64,000 nucleotides of DNA from Priapulus caudatus (lineage: Eukaryota > Priapulida > Priapulimorpha > Priapulimorphida > Priapulidae). Within the stretch, counting starts at the first letter, position 1. The number at the start of each line of letters is the position of its first letter. A program made the position numbers and the translations under genes. Positions 10,935 through 22,400 of the stretch are shown piece after piece. The notes under the pieces were generated by a model. That model saw only the letters and a list, made by a program, of their open reading frames with translations. It had not been told where the DNA came from and ran no database searches. The DNA lies in NCBI RefSeq assembly GCF_000485595.1, contig NW_014577098.1:427323-491322 (forward strand). Reading direction: 5' to 3'.

Positions 10935-11107
10935 AGGGGTCGTCGGCCAGCGCGGCGTGGAGCCTCGTGCAGCCGCCTTGCATGCCCATCACGCACATGT
11001 CGAACCCAGAGTTTGACTGGACGGTGTTGAAGTAGAGGGGTCGTCGCCTTGCATGCCCGTCACGCACAAGTCGAATCTGGAGTTCGACTGGACAGTGTTG
11101 AAGTAGA
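10833..11107 (+). repeat. 101-bp tandem duplication across the UBASH3 stop codon
   Basis: The last about 101 bases of the coding region, including the stop, are repeated directly after it. Copies start at GAGGGGTCGTCG at 10833, 10934 and 11035. The third is shortened by an internal deletion. Each copy would encode the same ending ([11 protein letters not shown], then TAG; the third slightly diverged). Copies two and three fall in the 3' UTR. Confidence 0.95.
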
Positions 11108-11247
11108 GGGGGCGCCGCCGGCAGTGGCCGAGGCAGACATTGCTGTGGATGTGTTAGGGTTTTTTCAGCAGTATGTTAACTGCTTGTGTGATGTGGGTTG
11201 TTTTACAGAGTAAATATACATACAATTCATAATCATAAGTGAATGAA

Positions 11248-11253
11248 AATAAA
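11248..11253 (+). terminator. Polyadenylation signal candidate for UBASH3
   Basis: AATAAA lies 314 bases after the stop and 140 bases beyond the duplicated tail, just upstream of an AT-rich microsatellite. It is the first canonical signal in the sense direction. Confidence 0.6.
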
Positions 11254-11295
11254 TATTGTTTTTATTCACTTCTGATATATTATATATATATATAT

Positions 11296-11345
11296 ATATC
11301 AAGAGTACATAATAGAGTAATCTCTATTATGTACTCTTGATATAT
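11296..11345. repeat. Perfect palindrome beside the foldback element
   Basis: ATATCAAGAGTACATAATAG is followed after a few bases by its exact complement. The same AGAGTATATA/TATACTCTTGATA vocabulary recurs near 31500, 32690 and 38480. Confidence 0.8.
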
Positions 11346-11936
11346 ATCAGTAGTAGATAATAGGGAAGGAGTGTGACTTCAATAAATAAGGGAAATTCGT
11401 CATTTACTAGCCTTATAATACCTACGATTTACTACACTACGCTCAAATCGTACACAGTACATTCGCCTAGCATCGTGCAAAATCGTTTCCTCGTATACAC
11501 CCGCAATCCGGAAATACAGATTAAAACGTACGACTCGATTTTCCATTATGTTGCCAGCAAACTGAATGTTTAAACTGCCTAACTCGAAACAAAAGGCAGC
11601 TACTAATGACTTGCGCCCTCGGCGATGCGGTGTGGCTCGCTGAGCTAATCTTTGACCTATTTACAGCTGCCTTTTGTTTTGAGTTAGGCGGTTTACGCAT
11701 TCAGTTTGCTGGCAACATAATGGAAAATCGTGTCGTACGTTTTAGTCTGTATCTCCGGATTGCGGGTGTATACGAGGAAACGATTTCGCACGATGCTAGC
11801 CGAATGTACTGTGTACGATTTGAGCTCAAGTTGGTTGAGTTACGCATAGTAAATCGTAGGTGTTCTAAGGCTAGTAAATGACGAATTTCCCTTGTTTATT
11901 GAAGTCACACTCCTTCCCTATTATCTACTCCTGATA

Positions 11937-11940
<4 letters not shown>
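11341..11940. mobile_element. Foldback-type MITE, copy 1 (about 260-bp inverted arms)
   Basis: The left arm (11341-11603) is the inverted, slightly diverged copy of the right arm (11665-11940). The ends read TATATATCAG.AGTAGATAAT inward. The whole folds into one long hairpin with a loop of about 60 bases. A second copy is at 21198-21990. Confidence 0.9.
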
Positions 11941-11968
<28 letters not shown>

Positions 11969-14900
11969 GGGGTGCCTAACCAAAATTACAGTTTATGAAT
12001 CAAAATTGCTTGCAAACTGGTACTTATAAGCATGTACAACAGCAATGTATTGTGTGCAATGAAAACAGCATTGTAATCCTATAATGTATGTACGTTACTG
12101 ATATTGACATAGCCAGCAAATCCTTTATATAATAAGTACAATAGTCTCAGAAATCAGATTTAATCATTACGTTTATCTATTTAGTTGTGACAGACTCTAT
12201 ATAGATTCATATAGAGCATGCTTTTGTTCGCAGATTATGTATGTTATTGATACAACACGGACAGTACACATCAAAACTGCTAGCTATCTCTGCTATCATC
12301 GCAGTTTATCAGTGCCAGGAACTCCCACAAAATATAAACGGCGGATTTCTGGCACGTACAGTTTAGAGTAAACACATTTGCCATTGACTGCCACTTTTCG
12401 GCTGAAGTTAGCGAGATTTCCGGTTTTGCTCTGCTATTATTGCGACTGTGATGATAGGGTTTGAAAAGCTAGGGGCAAGTGTTTAGTGCAAAACCTTGTG
12501 CAGAGAGTGGTGTGCACCCAATATCACCCTGATAGCAATCACAAGAGATTCTACATTCTGTTGAGGTAAAATGACGACTTGCAGTCAAAGTTGCCTGTAT
12601 ATAAATGTATGAGGGGAGTACAAAACGTGCTCTTTATATACAGGCAACCATTTTAGAGGTGATTTCACCCGTGTAACTGCTACTCAAGGGAAAGCTAAAA
12701 AAAACGTCGTTTATTGATGGTTGTTATTTTTATAGGCGTGCCCACTAACACAGGTTTGATTGTGCTCTGAGCAGTGACTCGCTGGAGAGTTGTTCTGTTA
12801 TATATGTGGCGGTGATGACTTATTGCAGGCTTTGTGTCTGCTTTGATGGTTCTGCAAAAAAACCAGATGCCGGTAATTGAGTTGAGTTGAGTTATACTTC
12901 CAGTTGCGCAGCTGACATTTTAAATGCGTGTTTCTGTCCGTTGACCCACGTGGGTACGAGCTGTGGGTGAAGACTCGTCTGTCGGTGTGAGAGCAATTGT
13001 TATTTGTCATGTACTGAAACACACGTACCCTCGCTCTCTCTACGAGTGCGCGCTTTTGTTGTCTCCGTCACCCCCTGATTAGTTACATGTGAAACAAGTT
13101 TTCTGTCGCGTCGTCGCGCTTCATACATTTGACTGCAGGATTTTCGTGTTTTACATAATTATATATAGTACTTGGTATGTAACATGCACAATAAGCATCA
13201 TGCTCTTGGAAGTTGTGGGAGTGAACGTTATAATTATTGCTACAGAATTATGTTATTGTTATGCATATTAATATTAAATTAATATTTTAATAAATTGTTG
13301 TATTAACATAGGTTGTTCAGCAATTCGTTACAGTGTGTCATGTGTATGAACGTACAGCGTACGAAACGAAACAATGAGAAATGACAAGAACATTAGAATT
13401 AGTGTGTGACTGCAAATAATATTTCATTTATTTTATCGCACATATTTGCATACAGAATACTATATCATACATACTTAGTTACAACATCTTATAGTAACAC
13501 AGCAATACCTTACGAGAGGATGGAATATGATGCCGGAATTTTATCCACAACTACTCCAACTACGTGTACTTTGTAATTATATGGCCGTTGGCAAACTGCA
13601 CGAGTTTTTAACCTGTGATAAGAGCTACATATACACGCGACACTTCAATACTTTTATAGTAAATACTTTTAGTTGACCGACTTTAGCAACAACATGCACA
13701 AAGCTGTATTGCCAATCGGTCTTGTGAAGGTGGAAGGCGAGGTTTACCAACTTTCTAGGACATAGCGACAAGGAGGGTAATGACCCAAGTGGTGGTGGTG
13801 GTGAGGGGGGGGGGGGGCTAACACCGACTGGTTCATTTAGGAGAGATTAGTATTTCATTACAACCGCGCCGAGTAACGCCAGCTAGCTACCTGTCCCCCC
13901 CCCCTCCCCCGTGTGTCTATCGACCTAGAAATCCTTCATAAGTGAACACGAAGACAAGGCTTGGGAGACAGCCCCAGGGCGGGTGGTGGATCAGAGATGA
14001 CAAAATACGTGTACCTGGGTACCTCCTTCCTGATTCTTCTGAGGGGAGGGCGAGACCGGCACAGTAATGTACCCTTGGGGTGAATCTAGTTGCGATTTGT
14101 CAAAGCACGTGTACCACTTGGTGGGATAATGTGTGAGAACACTTGACGTGTGTTGGAGCGGGGTACCTAGTGTGATAAGCATGACGATGACACTGGAGAA
14201 TTAATGGGGAAAACGCCTCTCTCTATAAACGTGAATCAGAGGGGAAAAACACTTCAAGGCAGGACGAAACAAGAGATGTGTTTTTAATAGAAAAATAACG
14301 CGTCTTCGCTTTATTTCATTTACACAATAAATTACAAACAGTGATGTTAACTCTCGAAGCCTACCTTGTCTTCTGACTTCAGGTTTCACACATACACTTA
14401 CCCTCGTTAAGCGTGTTCACCAGCATAAACACCACAATGAAAAAAATCTCAAACCAGAGGATGAATGATTGACACTTGGACTGACCTCGGTATTACGCAC
14501 ACATCTCAGCGGCTTTCACTCCCAGAAGAACTATGTACAAGCATTATATTACACGCAAACCACGCCTCCGCTTCCCCTTGGTTGCCGACATGAGCATCAA
14601 ATCAAAAACCACACAGCAAGCATGTACAAATAAAAATCATAACGCAACATCTACGCAGCTAACCCTGTATTGCGCGCGAGTGAATACATACTAGGAACTG
14701 GTTTCCTGTCAAAAAAGAAAAAGAAATTGCATGCCTGCCTGTGAGTATTTTCTATTTTTACACACGTACATACACCACAACTAAATTGATACTCGAACCA
14801 ACCACGCAGAATACCATTGTTAATTCCTCTCTACTCTCACACACTCACGGTATACCTACCAGAGCCTCACCCTCCCTGAATCGTTACCCTCACTAACTCA

Positions 14901-15190
14901 CAATACACCTGCACAAGACCACATGTACACACTTTCTCTCACCACTCTCCGCACACTAACTACGTACAACAATCAGCCACTTAGTATGAAAGTTGGAAAC
15001 CATAATTTGCTTATTCATTGCTGTTATATACAAACGATATTATAAACTTTCTCTCAACACCCCCAGTGATCACTATTTTACCACGTGCAGTTACAACAGA
15101 AACCTGAATGTATTGATTAAATTTACCAACGAAGAACCGAGCACGTTTTTACAGTCTAACCGTCCCTCCTTCCCTCCCTTACCCTAGTTT
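11941..15190. other. Intergenic DNA between the convergent UBASH3 and RBBP6 genes
   Basis: No gene is supported. It includes AT microsatellites (11941-11968), G and C homopolymer runs near 13805 and 13898, and small ORFs without recognisable features. The RBBP6 3' UTR must extend into it; complements of AATAAA near 14310 and 13427 are possible ends of that transcript. Confidence 0.45.
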
Positions 15191-18100
15191 CTACTTCTTT
15201 TGCTTCTTCTTCTTTTTTGACTTTTTCTTCTTACTCTTCTCACGCCTCTCCTTCTTACCCTTCTTCTTGTGCTTCTTCTTCTTCTTGCGCGCCTCCTCTT
15301 CATCGTCGCTCTCGCTCTCACTGCTGCTACTCACGGCTCTAGACTTCTTCTTGGGACTCGGCGAATCAGAACTGCTCTCGCTCGGCGACCGACCCTTTCT
15401 TTTCTTCACGCCGGCGGCCGGCTTTGGCGAGGGTTCTCTCTGCTTCCCCTTCCCCTTCCCGGGAAACCTGACGGGACTCCTTCGCCGCCGCTCCACACTC
15501 GGCGTCCGCCTGGCGCCCCTCTTCGCTACGGGGGAGACCCCTGGTGGCGGCGGCTCGTCGCTGGACGAGTTTGCCGATTCGCCGTCCGACGACTCACCGT
15601 AGTCCGGCACAAAGGTTGCCTCGTCGACGAGGGTCGAGAAACGCCGCGCGGGACTCTCCTGCCTCTCCTTCTCCTTCTTCGCGTCCGGGTCAGCGCACTT
15701 CCTCTTCGACGCCTGGTCGTCGGGAGAGGGGGTCCGCCTCCGCTCCCGCTTCTTCTCGGGCTTCTCCTTTGGCTCCCGGTTCTCACCCGACTTTGAGCGC
15801 TGCTTCGCGCTCTCCGCATCGCGCCTGTGCTCGGTCTTTCTCTCCCTTTCCTCCCTGTCCGGTCTGCACTCCTCCTTTCTCGTGTCACTGGCTCCTTTTT
15901 CACTTTCTCTGCGTGATTTGTCCTCTTCTTTCTTTTCGCTGCCCCTACGATGTTTGTCGTTGTCCTTCTCACTTCCTCTGCGGTGTCTATCGTTGTCTTC
16001 TTTTTCTGTGCCTCTGCGGTGTCTATCGTTGTCTTCCTTTTCTGTGCCTCTGCGGTGTTTGTAGAGGTCTTCCTTTTCGCTTCCTCTGCGGTATCTATCG
16101 TTGTCTTCCTTTTCAGTGCCTCTGCGATGTTTATCGATGTCGTCCTTTTCGGTGCCTTTGCGGTGTTTATCGTTTTCTTCTTTTTCGCCTGCCCTGCGGG
16201 ACTTGTCTTCGACTTTCTTCTCGCCTGCTCTCCGATGTTTATCGTCTTCCATGTTGTCGTTCACTCTCCAATTCCAGCCGTCGTCCTTCTCGCGCGACGC
16301 CCGCGGGTTCCTCTCTGCCTCTTTCCACTTGTCGTCCTCCCACTTGTCGGCGCGCTCCCTGCTCACGCGGCTCGCTGCCGGCGGCCTCTCGCTCTCACAG
16401 TACACCTGCAGCCCTCGCGCTGTGCGCACGGGAAACCTCGCAGGGGGGCTCACCTGCCGCGGCTCCACGCGCCGCGTGTCTCTGTCCGGCGGCGGCCGCC
16501 GCACATCCCGCTCCGACCGCCGGCCGTCGTCCAGCCTCCGCGGCCGCTCAAACTCGCGCCGGTCGACGGGGGAGCGGCGCGCGTGGTAGCCGGCGGCGAC
16601 GGCCCGCTCCGCTCGGTCAGGCAAACGCGGCGGAGGCGGCGGCGGCTGGTCGCCGAGGAACACGCGGCGGCGGTCGCCGGCCTTCACGACGACGCTCGAC
16701 GAGATGCGTGGCTTCTGCGTCAGGTATTTCTCCGCCTGCTCGATCACGGACATCGTCACGCGGCTGCGCGGGGGTGCCGACGTCGGCGTCGCCGGCACCG
16801 ACCGCTCGCCGCCCTCCTCCTCGTCCTTCTCCCACTTGGAGACCTCCGGCGGCACGACGACGATCGCCGGCGACTTCGGCGCGTCGTCGCTCGACGCCGT
16901 GCGCTTGTCGTGCTCGGTGGTGGTGCCGGCGTCGCTCGTCGTGCTCTCGTACTCGACGACGCCGCCGCTGCCGTGCCGATGCAGCTTCTTCTCCTTGCGC
17001 TCCTTCTTGCGCTTCTTCCTCAGCTCCTTGCGCTCCTTCTTGCTGAGCTCCCGTGCCTTAGGTTGTCCCGCCGCGTCGAGTTTCGTCTCGGCCGCCTCTG
17101 TCGCTCCCTCGCTCGTCGCCTCTGTCGCTCCCTCGCTCGTGGGCTCTGTCGCTCCCTCGCTCGCGGGCTCTGCTGCTCCCTCGCTCGCCGGCTCCTGCAC
17201 GTCGGGGCTGCCTGCTGCGACCGTTTCCTTGGGAAGGTCCTCGTCCCCGGATTTCTCCCGCTCCGAGTCTGGTATCTCTGTTTCTCCCATCGATCGGGAA
17301 TCTGCTGGATCTACCGTCTCTTCACCAGCCTCCTCTCGCGGCAAGTTCACCTCCTCGGCTTCCTTCTCCGTATTGCCTCGCTCCTCCTCCTCCTTCGTCT
17401 CCTCTTCCTTGTTCTCCTTCACATCCGCAGCTTCCTCCTCTGCAGACGGGGTGGCGTTTGCACTGGCGTCCCCCGCACTGTCCCTCTCCTCGCCGGGCTG
17501 TGGTGGCGCCACCTTCGCCGCCGCACCGTCGTCGTTCAGCATGGCCGTCATCGTGTCGAAGAGGTTGACAGACTTCCTGCGCGGCTCCTCGCGCTCGACC
17601 GAGGCGGCGGCAGCGACGGCGCCCTCTGTTGCATCGAGCGTCTTCGCCTGACCGACAGCGGCGGCGTCACCGAGGTGGTCGCTCAGTTCGTGTGCGACGG
17701 GCGTGGTGCCCTTTGCGTTATTGCTCAGCAGCAGCAGCGACTCGGTCACAGACTGCGGCGACGCGTCCGTCTTGCCCTCGCGCCACGCCCAGCCGAGCCC
17801 CAGTGTCGGGAAGCCCACAGGCTTCACCCTCTGACTCATCAGCGATGGGATCAGCTTATCCGGGCTCGCGGGCACGCCGGCAAGCTTCGACGGCGACGGC
17901 GGCGACGGCAGCGCGACGGGATGCAGCAGCGCTGCCGGCATGGCAGGTCGACCTCCCGCGGGCGGTGGCGATGCAGCGCGCTGCGACACCCACGTAGGAA
18001 TCTTCGCGGCCGTCTCCGTCTCCGCCGCCGCCGCCGCCGCCGCGCTCGTGGAGTTCTGCACGGCCAGCGTGGCGGCGGCCGTGTCGGCGGCCGTGGCGCC

Positions 18101-19417
18101 CTCTTTCTTGCTCTGCTCGCCGGACGCGGTGCGACTGTGGTGCCGCTTCTTGTGCTTGCTCTTCTTCTCTTTCTTCTCGATCTTCTCCTGCTGCTTTGCA
18201 GCCTTGCTGGCCAGCTTCCCTTTCGTCTCGCTCTCTTTAGACTTCTTCGTCTTCGAGCGGTCCCTACTCTCCCCGCCGTCCCGTGGCTTGCTAACTAGGC
18301 CGCGGCTGACCACGCGCCTCTCCGGAGTTCTCCGCTTGCCTTCCCCCCGTGCCGCATCGCGCCGATCGAGCGGCTTGCCGTTTCGCGTCCAGTTTTCCTT
18401 GTTCTCCCGGTCGACTGGGGTGCGTGACCGCACGCGATCCCTGCTGCCACCTCGTAGCAACCTCGGGCGATCCCTGCTCCGGTCGACTGGGGTGCGTGAC
18501 CGCACGCGATCCCTGCTGCCCCCTCGTGGCGACCTCGGGCGATCCCTGCTGCCCCCTCGTGGTGACCTTGCTGTGGCCGATCCCTGCTGGCCCCCTTCGT
18601 GGTGATCCTGGCGCGATCCTGCTGCCCCCTCGTGGCGACCATCGGGCGATCCCTGCTTCCCCCTCGTGGTGACCTTGGGCGATCCCTGCTGCTCCCTCGC
18701 GGTGACCTTGTGCGGTCCCTGCTGCCCCCTCGTGGTGACCTGGAGCAACGCAGCGGATAGCCCTCGGCGGTGCCACGTTCACGACTGCCCTCACGATACC
18801 GCCGCATACTAGGCGAGAACGAGCGCCGCCGCTCATGGCCAGGGGGCGCCGCCGACGGTGCATAATCGTCGCCGTAACGCTCGCCGTTGTAGTCGGCGTA
18901 CCTGTTCCGGTAACGCTCGTCGTGGCGGTAACGGCGGTCGTGAGAGATCGCGTCCGGCGAGTAGCCGCCAGGCGGGCGCATGGTAGCGCGCCGTGTCGGC
19001 CGGCCGCAGCAGGGGGCAGTAGGGTCGGGGTGAGGGGGGACGCGCCGCGCGGCGGCGAGGCGACGGCGGCGTCCACTAGCACGGTGCTTTGAGTCGTTAG
19101 CAGAGGAGCGGAGGGAGCGGTGGCGGGGAGCGGCGGCGGGGCGAGTACGAGCGCCGAGGCGCAGAGCGAGAGCGGTAGGCGCGGGGCGTGGCCGCGACCG
19201 ACGCCCGTACGGCGACCTCGAACGAGAGCGCGGCGTCAGCGAACGCAGGCGCGACCTGGGTCGTGGCGAGCGCGACAGTGGTGACCTCTTGCGGGGAGAG
19301 CGGCTGGGAGAGCGGCTGGGAGAGCGGCTTCGCAGAGGGAGTCCTTCGAGCAACCTTCGCTCGAAATCCTCGAGGGGATCCAACGGTTTCGTCAGCTTTG
19401 TCCGCTCCTCTTCCTCC
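15191..19417 (-). CDS. RBBP6: RBBP6 exon 15 (RS, charged and lysine-rich tail), with a frame break
   Basis: The exon continues EEEFYTEQKRLK with KEEEERTKL, runs through an arginine-serine region (RSRSPSRSP, RRSFSPSMRR), then SPRGGSRDR repeats, a long acidic and lysine-rich region, VVPPEVSKWEKDEEE (the human IIMIQVPQSKWDKDD block), tandem KHRRGTEKEDND repeats, TLVDEATFVPDYGESS (human DEAAFEPDYNES) and a poly-Lys end. The first part is in one frame to about 18.6 kb and the rest, to the TAG at 15191-15193, in another. The switch falls inside imperfect 27-bp repeats. An assembly indel is most likely; a small intron or a true mutation is possible. Confidence 0.9.
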
Positions 19418-22400
19418 CTGCAGAGAAAGAGAGTAGAACCTCGTAAGGAAAAACCTCTCAAATAAATCGAAAAAACAAAATAATGCATACAAACTAGGTC
19501 TTACCTAAAAATTGGCAAACATGTTATTGATTACTCCAGTGTCAAAATTACCACGGGTTTGTGCTGTTACTGTATAATAAATAGCAAATAACGCAGCCAT
19601 AATTAGATTCGTAACGACTATTAAAATTCAAATTTACTAATCATTACTAACAGTATCAACAACATAACATTAATAACCGCGGGAAAGTGTGAAACACCCG
19701 ACATAATACCTAGTGATAAATCGGTAGATAGATCGACCGTATAAATAGCCGCATAAGAACAAAGGAAAGGCCAGCAAAACTCACTTGAGGCGTTTCTGTT
19801 CCGTGTAGAACTCTTCCTCTGTAAGGGGAGGAGGTGCGCTGCCCACTATTGTGATGGGAGCCCCTTGCGGCGGAGGCCCTCCGTAGGCGAGCTGTGGCGG
19901 GCCACTGACGACCGGCGTCGTTGGCACGGTTACAGGTGCCAGTGGTCGCGGCATGATCACTAGTGGTCCGACGCCTGCAAGGAGGAGCGACGGTAATTAC
20001 ACCGTGCTAACGATATGAGATTCGGCAGCGCTGTGCATTTTTTTAAGGTTGCCTTTAGTCAAGGTATATCCTTTCAGGTGGTTTTACGGTGGGGAATGTT
20101 TTGCAGTCAATTTTTCAACACGGCAACAGTTGCTCGTCTTTTAACTTATATCTTCAAGGCTTTGAGTGCGATCCGATACAAGTTCGTTGCACAACGATGC
20201 TATCACTATATAAGAGTAAAACCTGCCTTTGCAGACGTCATGAAGATGCCTGTCACCATTATAAAGCACGGAAGAGAAGCAAGCATCACATTAATAAGTT
20301 CAAGATACCTAATAACCGAGAATAATTCAACAATAATTTACTAATTATCATCGACTCTGCACCAACCTCACACCGGTGTCATCTGTCAATGCAAATAAAA
20401 GGCAAATTCAGGGCAACAGATGCACGACTCACATTAATAGGTTCAGGAGACGAGTTCAGGTGAATGATAACTGATAGACGTGCCAAGCGTACGTACCTGG
20501 CGGCGGCGGCTGTAGGTTCGGCGGCGGCGGGCCGCCCGGCACGCTCATCCGTGGCGGCACTTCCATCCGCGGCGGCCCTCCATCGATCCTCACGGGGGCG
20601 TCCACGCCCGGCGGCCCGTCTGCCCTCGGGGGACCAGCGAGTCGCGGGGGTCCATCCACCCGCGGCGGCGCGCCCATTCTCGGGGGTCCGCCCGGCCTGG
20701 GGGGAGCGGGTAATCGCGGGCGGGCGAGGTCCATGCGCGGTTGGGGCGGGGCGCCGTACCCAGGCGGCCGCAGCGCGTCGTAGGGGGGTGCGCCGCGCGG
20801 CTCGTACCGCGACGCCTCATACTGTCGGCGCGCGGTGTCGGCGTCGTAGCCGCGCGGCGGGGGAGGCAGGCGGTACCCCGGCGGCTGCTGCTGCTGCGGG
20901 GCAGGGAAGCCAGGGGGAGGCAGGCCGCGTGGCATCTCGTAGCCGGGAGGCGGGCGGTCGTACCGAGCGGGGGGCATGCCGTCAACCTTAGCAAATTGGG
21001 GCGGTCCTGCAAGATGCGGCCTCGGGGGCGGGGGACCCCTGTAATCTGCGGGTGGGCGCCAGTGATCGTGTGCCGATGCCGACGACTTCTCATCTCTAGG
21101 CGCTCCTGCAATAACGAAAATGGAGCAACTTTAATCAGTGAAAGGCAGAGCCAGAGACGTCATTACCTATTACATAATATATATACATATACTGTACATC
21201 AGGTGTAGATAATAGGGAAGGAGTGTGACTTCAATAAACAAGGCAAATTCGTCATTTACTAGCCTTAGAATACCTATGATTTACTACGCGTAACTCAACC
21301 AACTTGAGCTCAAATCGTACACAGTACATTCGCCTAGCATCGTGCGAAATCGTTTCCTCATATACACACGCGATCCGGAGATACAGACTAAAACGTACGA
21401 CACGATTATCCATTCTGTTGCCAATCAAATCAATCAAATTTCAATTTCAAATCAATTCAAATTCAATCAATCCCAATGTATTGTCCGCCTGACTTGAAAC
21501 AAAAGGCAGCTACTAACGCTCGGCGATGCGGTGTGGCTCACTGGGAGATTGGAGCTGGAGCTGCTGCTGATTGCGGTGGGCGTGCGTGCATGGGGGGCAT
21601 ACCAGCTGTATGCCGGTATGCCGGTATGTAGCTGTATGCCGGGTCAAAAGTTATCTCGCCGAGTGTTGCGTCAATGTCCAATCTCCCAGAGAGCCACACC
21701 GTATCGCAGAGCGTTAGTAACTGCCTTTTGTTTCAAGTCAGGCAGAAAATACATTGGGATTGATGGCAACAGAATGGATAATTGTGTCGTACGTTTTAGT
21801 CTGTTTCTCCGGATCGCGGGTGTATATGAGGAAACGATTTCGCACGATGCTAGGCGAATGTACGGTGTACGATTTGAGCTCAAGTTGATTGAGTTATGCG
21901 TAGTAAATCGTAGGTATTCTAAGGCTAGTAAATGACGAATTTCCCTTGTTTATTGAAGTCACACTCCTTCCCTATTATCTACTCCTGATATACATCATAC
22001 ATTTATACATGTAAAAATACAAACATCGTACGTGCGAATAATGTTAATAATTCCAATATCAACAGCACACAATTAACAGATCTGGTAATACACTTTCAAT
22101 AAATATTAATTTGTAATTGAGCACTTATGATAAAATATTATATTCCATCAATATTCTATCACGCGTTTCATCCAGTTGGGAAGTTTTCATTCAGAAAAGA
22201 GACGAGGAACAAGTCCACGCTAACCGCAAATGCCGAAACCAACCGAGTGCATGCCAAAAACCATGCCAAAACCGAGTGGTTGAATTCAGATCGAATTCAG
22301 TGCATATACATATATTACACCCACTTAGTCCCCAACTTCATTAACTCAATCAGCTGAAATGAACCGAACATCAGATTCGGATCAAATTAGGTAACCAGCA

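Noticed and set aside
15267-18605. Plus-strand ORFs of 500 and 782 residues
   Set aside because: Antisense to the RBBP6 last exon; composition mirrors its Lys/Glu/Arg codons.
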